Origin: an uncultured Ilumatobacter sp.
GTDB lineage: Bacteria; Actinomycetota; Acidimicrobiia; Acidimicrobiales; Ilumatobacteraceae
Length of the DNA stretch: 22,705 bases
Assembly: GCA_938049325.1 (NCBI GenBank)
Contig: CALICC010000357.1
Span: 1-22,705 of the forward strand
Reading direction: 5' to 3'
Part shown: one piece after another, positions 20,631 through 22,705 of the stretch
Layout of the letters: the number at the start of each line of letters is the position of its first letter
How positions within the stretch are numbered: position 1 is the stretch's first letter
The notes under the pieces: generated by a model
Seen by the model: the letters and a program-made list of their open reading frames with translations, nothing else
Database searches by the model: none
Told to the model about the DNA's origin: nothing
Made by a program: the position numbers and the translations under genes

Positions 20631-21818
20631 ATGGAGCCCTTGATCGCTGGAACACAGCCCGCGCGGCGGGAACTCGCCGGATTGGCCATGGCGATGGTTC
20701 TCGCGATGTCGACGTGGTTCTCGACCGCAGCCGTGCTTGGTTCCCTGCGTGCCGATTGGTCGTTGTCGACGGGGCAGGCGAGCTGGCTCACCATCGTCGT
20801 GCAGATCGGGTTCGTACTCGGAGCGGTCGCCTCAGCTTCCACGAACCTCGCCGATCGAATACCGCCGCTACGCCTCGTCCTGTTGGGGTCCGTCGGCGCT
20901 GCGCTCGCCAACGCGTCGATCGTGCTCATCGACGGGTTCGCTGGCGCCCTCGTCGCCAGATTGGTCACAGGAGCGTGTCTCGCATTGGTGTACCCGCCAG
21001 CACTGAAATCGATCTCGACGTGGTTCGTCGAACGTCGAGGCTTCGCTCTCGGAGCGATGATCGGCGCGCTGACACTCGGCTCGGCGCTCCCTCACCTCAT
21101 CAACGGCCTCGGCGGACTCTCGTGGCGCTTCACACTCCTCGTGGCCTCCGGACTCACGATCCTTGGCGGCCTCTTGGCTGATCGGCTCTGCACGCCAGGT
21201 CCGCACTCGACCCCGCCCGCTCCGTTCGACCGACACCAGATCGGCCACATCCTCAACAACCACCACTTCCGCCTCGCCAGCATCGGCTACTTCGGCCACA
21301 TGTGGGAGCTGTACGCGATGTGGGCGTGGATCGCGGCGTTCTACGGTGACGTGTTCGAGTCGTCTCGTCACGCGAGCTTCGCCGCGTTCGCGGCGATCGC
21401 GAGCGGCGCGGCCGGGGCGGTTGTCGCCGGCCTGATGAGCGACCGCTGGTCGAGGCCACGCGCAGCAGGAATCGCAATGAAGTGGTCAGGGGCGACGGCA
21501 CTCTTCATCGGGTTCCTCGTCGATCTCCCTGCAATCGTTCCCGTGATCGCCGGTCTCGTGTGGGGCTTCTGGGTTGTTGCCGACAGCGCTCAATTCTCTG
21601 CGGTGGTCACCGAGTCATGCGACCGGCGCTACGTGGGCACTGCGCTCACGTTGCAACTCGCAGCCGGCTTCGTCTTGACGGTCTTCACGATCTTCCTCGT
21701 CCCGGTTGTCCGGGACGCGTTCGGCTGGGGATGGGCGTTCGCGCTCTTGGTGCCGGGCCCGGTCATCGGAGCGGTCGCGATGCATCGTCTCGAGCGCGAC
21801 CTCGTCGGTGCTGCCTAG
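20631..21818 (+). CDS. Major facilitator superfamily transporter
   Basis: This is a 395-residue membrane protein with about twelve hydrophobic segments. The loop LADRIPPLRLVLLG (73-86) is the MFS motif A between TM2 and TM3. The cytoplasmic mid-loop (about 185-210) is Pro/His-rich, and GLMSDRWSRPRAAG is the repeat of motif A in the second half. Substrate and direction are not evident; it resembles CynX/NimT or nitrate-type permeases in length and drug-efflux carriers in layout. The ATG at 20631 has no clear Shine-Dalgarno. It is divergent from the oxidoreductase across the operator-like inverted repeat and convergent with the proteasome ATPase (29-base gap). Confidence 0.9.
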   Translation: MEPLIAGTQPARRELAGLAMAMVLAMSTWFSTAAVLGSLRADWSLSTGQASWLTIVVQIGFVLGAVASASTNLADRIPPLRLVLLGSVGAALANASIVLIDGFAGALVARLVTGACLALVYPPALKSISTWFVERRGFALGAMIGALTLGSALPHLINGLGGLSWRFTLLVASGLTILGGLLADRLCTPGPHSTPPAPFDRHQIGHILNNHHFRLASIGYFGHMWELYAMWAWIAAFYGDVFESSRHASFAAFAAIASGAAGAVVAGLMSDRWSRPRAAGIAMKWSGATALFIGFLVDLPAIVPVIAGLVWGFWVVADSAQFSAVVTESCDRRYVGTALTLQLAAGFVLTVFTIFLVPVVRDAFGWGWAFALLVPGPVIGAVAMHRLERDLVGAA

Positions 21819-21847
21819 GCGCACCACGTCGCCTCGATATCGAACGA

Positions 21848-22705
21848 CTACAAGTACTGACCGGTGGTGATGCGCTCGATCGCCTTACCGCCGGCAACGT
21901 CGTCGTCAGCGTCTTTCGAAACGAGCGTCCGGATGAACACGATGCGCTCACCCTTCTTGCCCGAGATCTTCGCCCAGTCGTCAGGATTGGTCGTGTTCGG
22001 CAGGTCTTCGTGTTCTTTGTATTCCTGCTTGATCGAATCGAGCAGGTCCTGCGTGACGACACCGCGTGCGCCTCCGGCGATGACCCGCTTGATCGCGAGC
22101 TTCTTCGCGCGGCGCACGATGTTCTCGATCATGGCCCCCGACGAGAAGTCCTTGTAGTAGAGGATCTCCTTGTCACCGTTTTGGTACGTGACTTCGAGGA
22201 ACTGGTTCGCTTCGTCGTCTCGGTACATCTCGCGCACGGTGTCGTCGATCATCCTCGGGATCTCGTAGCCGTCGCCGATCGGAATCTCCTCGGTCAGGTA
22301 GTTCGCGAAGATCGAACGAGCTGCCTCGGCGTTCGGGCGCTCGATTTTGATCTTCACGTCGAGGCGTCCGGGGCGAAGGATGGCCGGGTCGATCAGGTCT
22401 TCGCGGTTCGTCGCGCCAATCACGATCACGTTGGTGAGCCCTTCGACACCGTCGATCTCGGCGAGCAGCTGCGGCACGATCGTCGACTCCATGTCGGAGC
22501 TGATACCGGAGCCGCGAGTTCGGAACATCGAATCCATCTCGTCGAAGAACACGATGACCGGCCAGCCTTCGTCGCTCTTCTCCCGAGCGCGTTGGAACAC
22601 GAGGCGGATCTGACGTTCGGTCTCGCCGACGTACTTGTTCAAGAGCTCGGGTCCCTTGATGTTGATGAAGTACGAGCGACCCTTGCCCTCGCCCACCTTG
22701 TCGGC
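21848..22705 (-). CDS. arc: Proteasome-associated ATPase ARC/Mpa (partial, N-terminal part outside window)
   Basis: The frame is open to the window edge, giving the last 285 residues. The Walker A motif, the OB domains and the Pup-binding coiled coil would lie upstream. Visible are ELLNKYVGETERQIRLVF, Walker B PVIVFFDEMDSMF, and the second region of homology IGATNREDLIDPAILRPGRL with its arginine fingers. EVTYQNGDKEILYYKDFSSG and AMIENIVRRAKKLAIKR are specific to this family. The protein ends GQYL, the C-terminal tail that docks into PrcA pockets to open the gate. It unfolds pupylated proteins for the core. It is separated from dop by the MFS transporter, oxidoreductase and lipoprotein genes. 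Confidence 0.97.
   Translation of the reverse strand, partial: ADKVGEGKGRSYFINIKGPELLNKYVGETERQIRLVFQRAREKSDEGWPVIVFFDEMDSMFRTRGSGISSDMESTIVPQLLAEIDGVEGLTNVIVIGATNREDLIDPAILRPGRLDVKIKIERPNAEAARSIFANYLTEEIPIGDGYEIPRMIDDTVREMYRDDEANQFLEVTYQNGDKEILYYKDFSSGAMIENIVRRAKKLAIKRVIAGGARGVVTQDLLDSIKQEYKEHEDLPNTTNPDDWAKISGKKGERIVFIRTLVSKDADDDVAGGKAIERITTGQYL

Noticed and set aside
21817..21834. Possible bidirectional terminator between the MFS and ATPase genes (AGGCG/CGCCT)
   Set aside because: The stem is only 5 bases with an 8-base loop, overlaps the MFS stop codon and has no T-run on either strand.

Overview
The window is GC-rich, gene-dense bacterial chromosome with no mobile elements, tRNA or rRNA genes or CRISPR arrays that I can see. 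It is an actinobacterial Pup-proteasome locus. It carries the C-terminal part of the proteasome ATPase (Mpa/ARC), Dop, Pup ending in GGQ, PrcB, PrcA and PafA. PafA is followed at some distance by TatB/TatC and a HelY-type helicase, an order that recalls the mycobacterial mpa-dop-pup-prcB-prcA-pafA-tat-helY arrangement. Protein character (acidic, Asp-rich tails, a DUF4193-like protein, the particular neighbours) suggests a deep-branching actinobacterium, possibly Acidimicrobiia/Ilumatobacter-like. The lineage call is inference; the actinobacterial call is strong.

Layout, left to right. Positions 1-429 hold the 3' end of an unidentified + strand gene with a basic-to-acidic low-complexity tail. 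An enoyl-CoA hydratase/isomerase follows (484-1269, +). A minus-strand block at 1273-2682 reads DUF4193-like zinc-ribbon protein, then a small conserved actinobacterial protein, then a GNAT acetyltransferase. A tandem ThyX-like protein lies at 2811-4421 (-). The minus-strand operon tatB-tatC-helY-DAGK-like lid protein occupies 4495-9136. A divergent glycerophosphodiester phosphodiesterase is at 9172-9900 (+). Then, on the minus strand, come signal peptidase I (9930-10640), pafA (10699-12057), an amidohydrolase (12129-13310), an amidase (13359-14897), prcA, prcB, pup and dop (to 18108). Upstream of dop are a secreted alpha/beta-hydrolase lipoprotein and a saccharopine-dehydrogenase-like oxidoreductase. 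A divergent MFS transporter (20631-21818, +) separates these from the partial proteasome ATPase (21848-22705, -).

How the genes work together. Dop deamidates the Pup C-terminal Gln to Glu. PafA ligates Pup to substrate lysines. The ATPase unfolds pupylated proteins and threads them into the PrcA/PrcB 20S core. TatB/TatC, signal peptidase I and the lipoprotein point to an envelope and export theme around the locus. An amidase-signature enzyme is joined to prcA by a 4-base stop/start overlap, so it is probably co-translated with the proteasome core. The pafB/pafC regulators that lie next to pafA in mycobacteria are absent here.

Expression signals. Five genes have a TAnnnT hexamer ending 6-8 bases before the start codon with no convincing Shine-Dalgarno, which suggests leaderless transcripts (enoyl-CoA hydratase, tatB, pafA, dop, the oxidoreductase). 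pup instead has a good AGGAG site. Several junctions inside operons are 4-base NTGA overlaps. All gaps between genes are under 150 bases, and the ones with recognisable structure are described individually.
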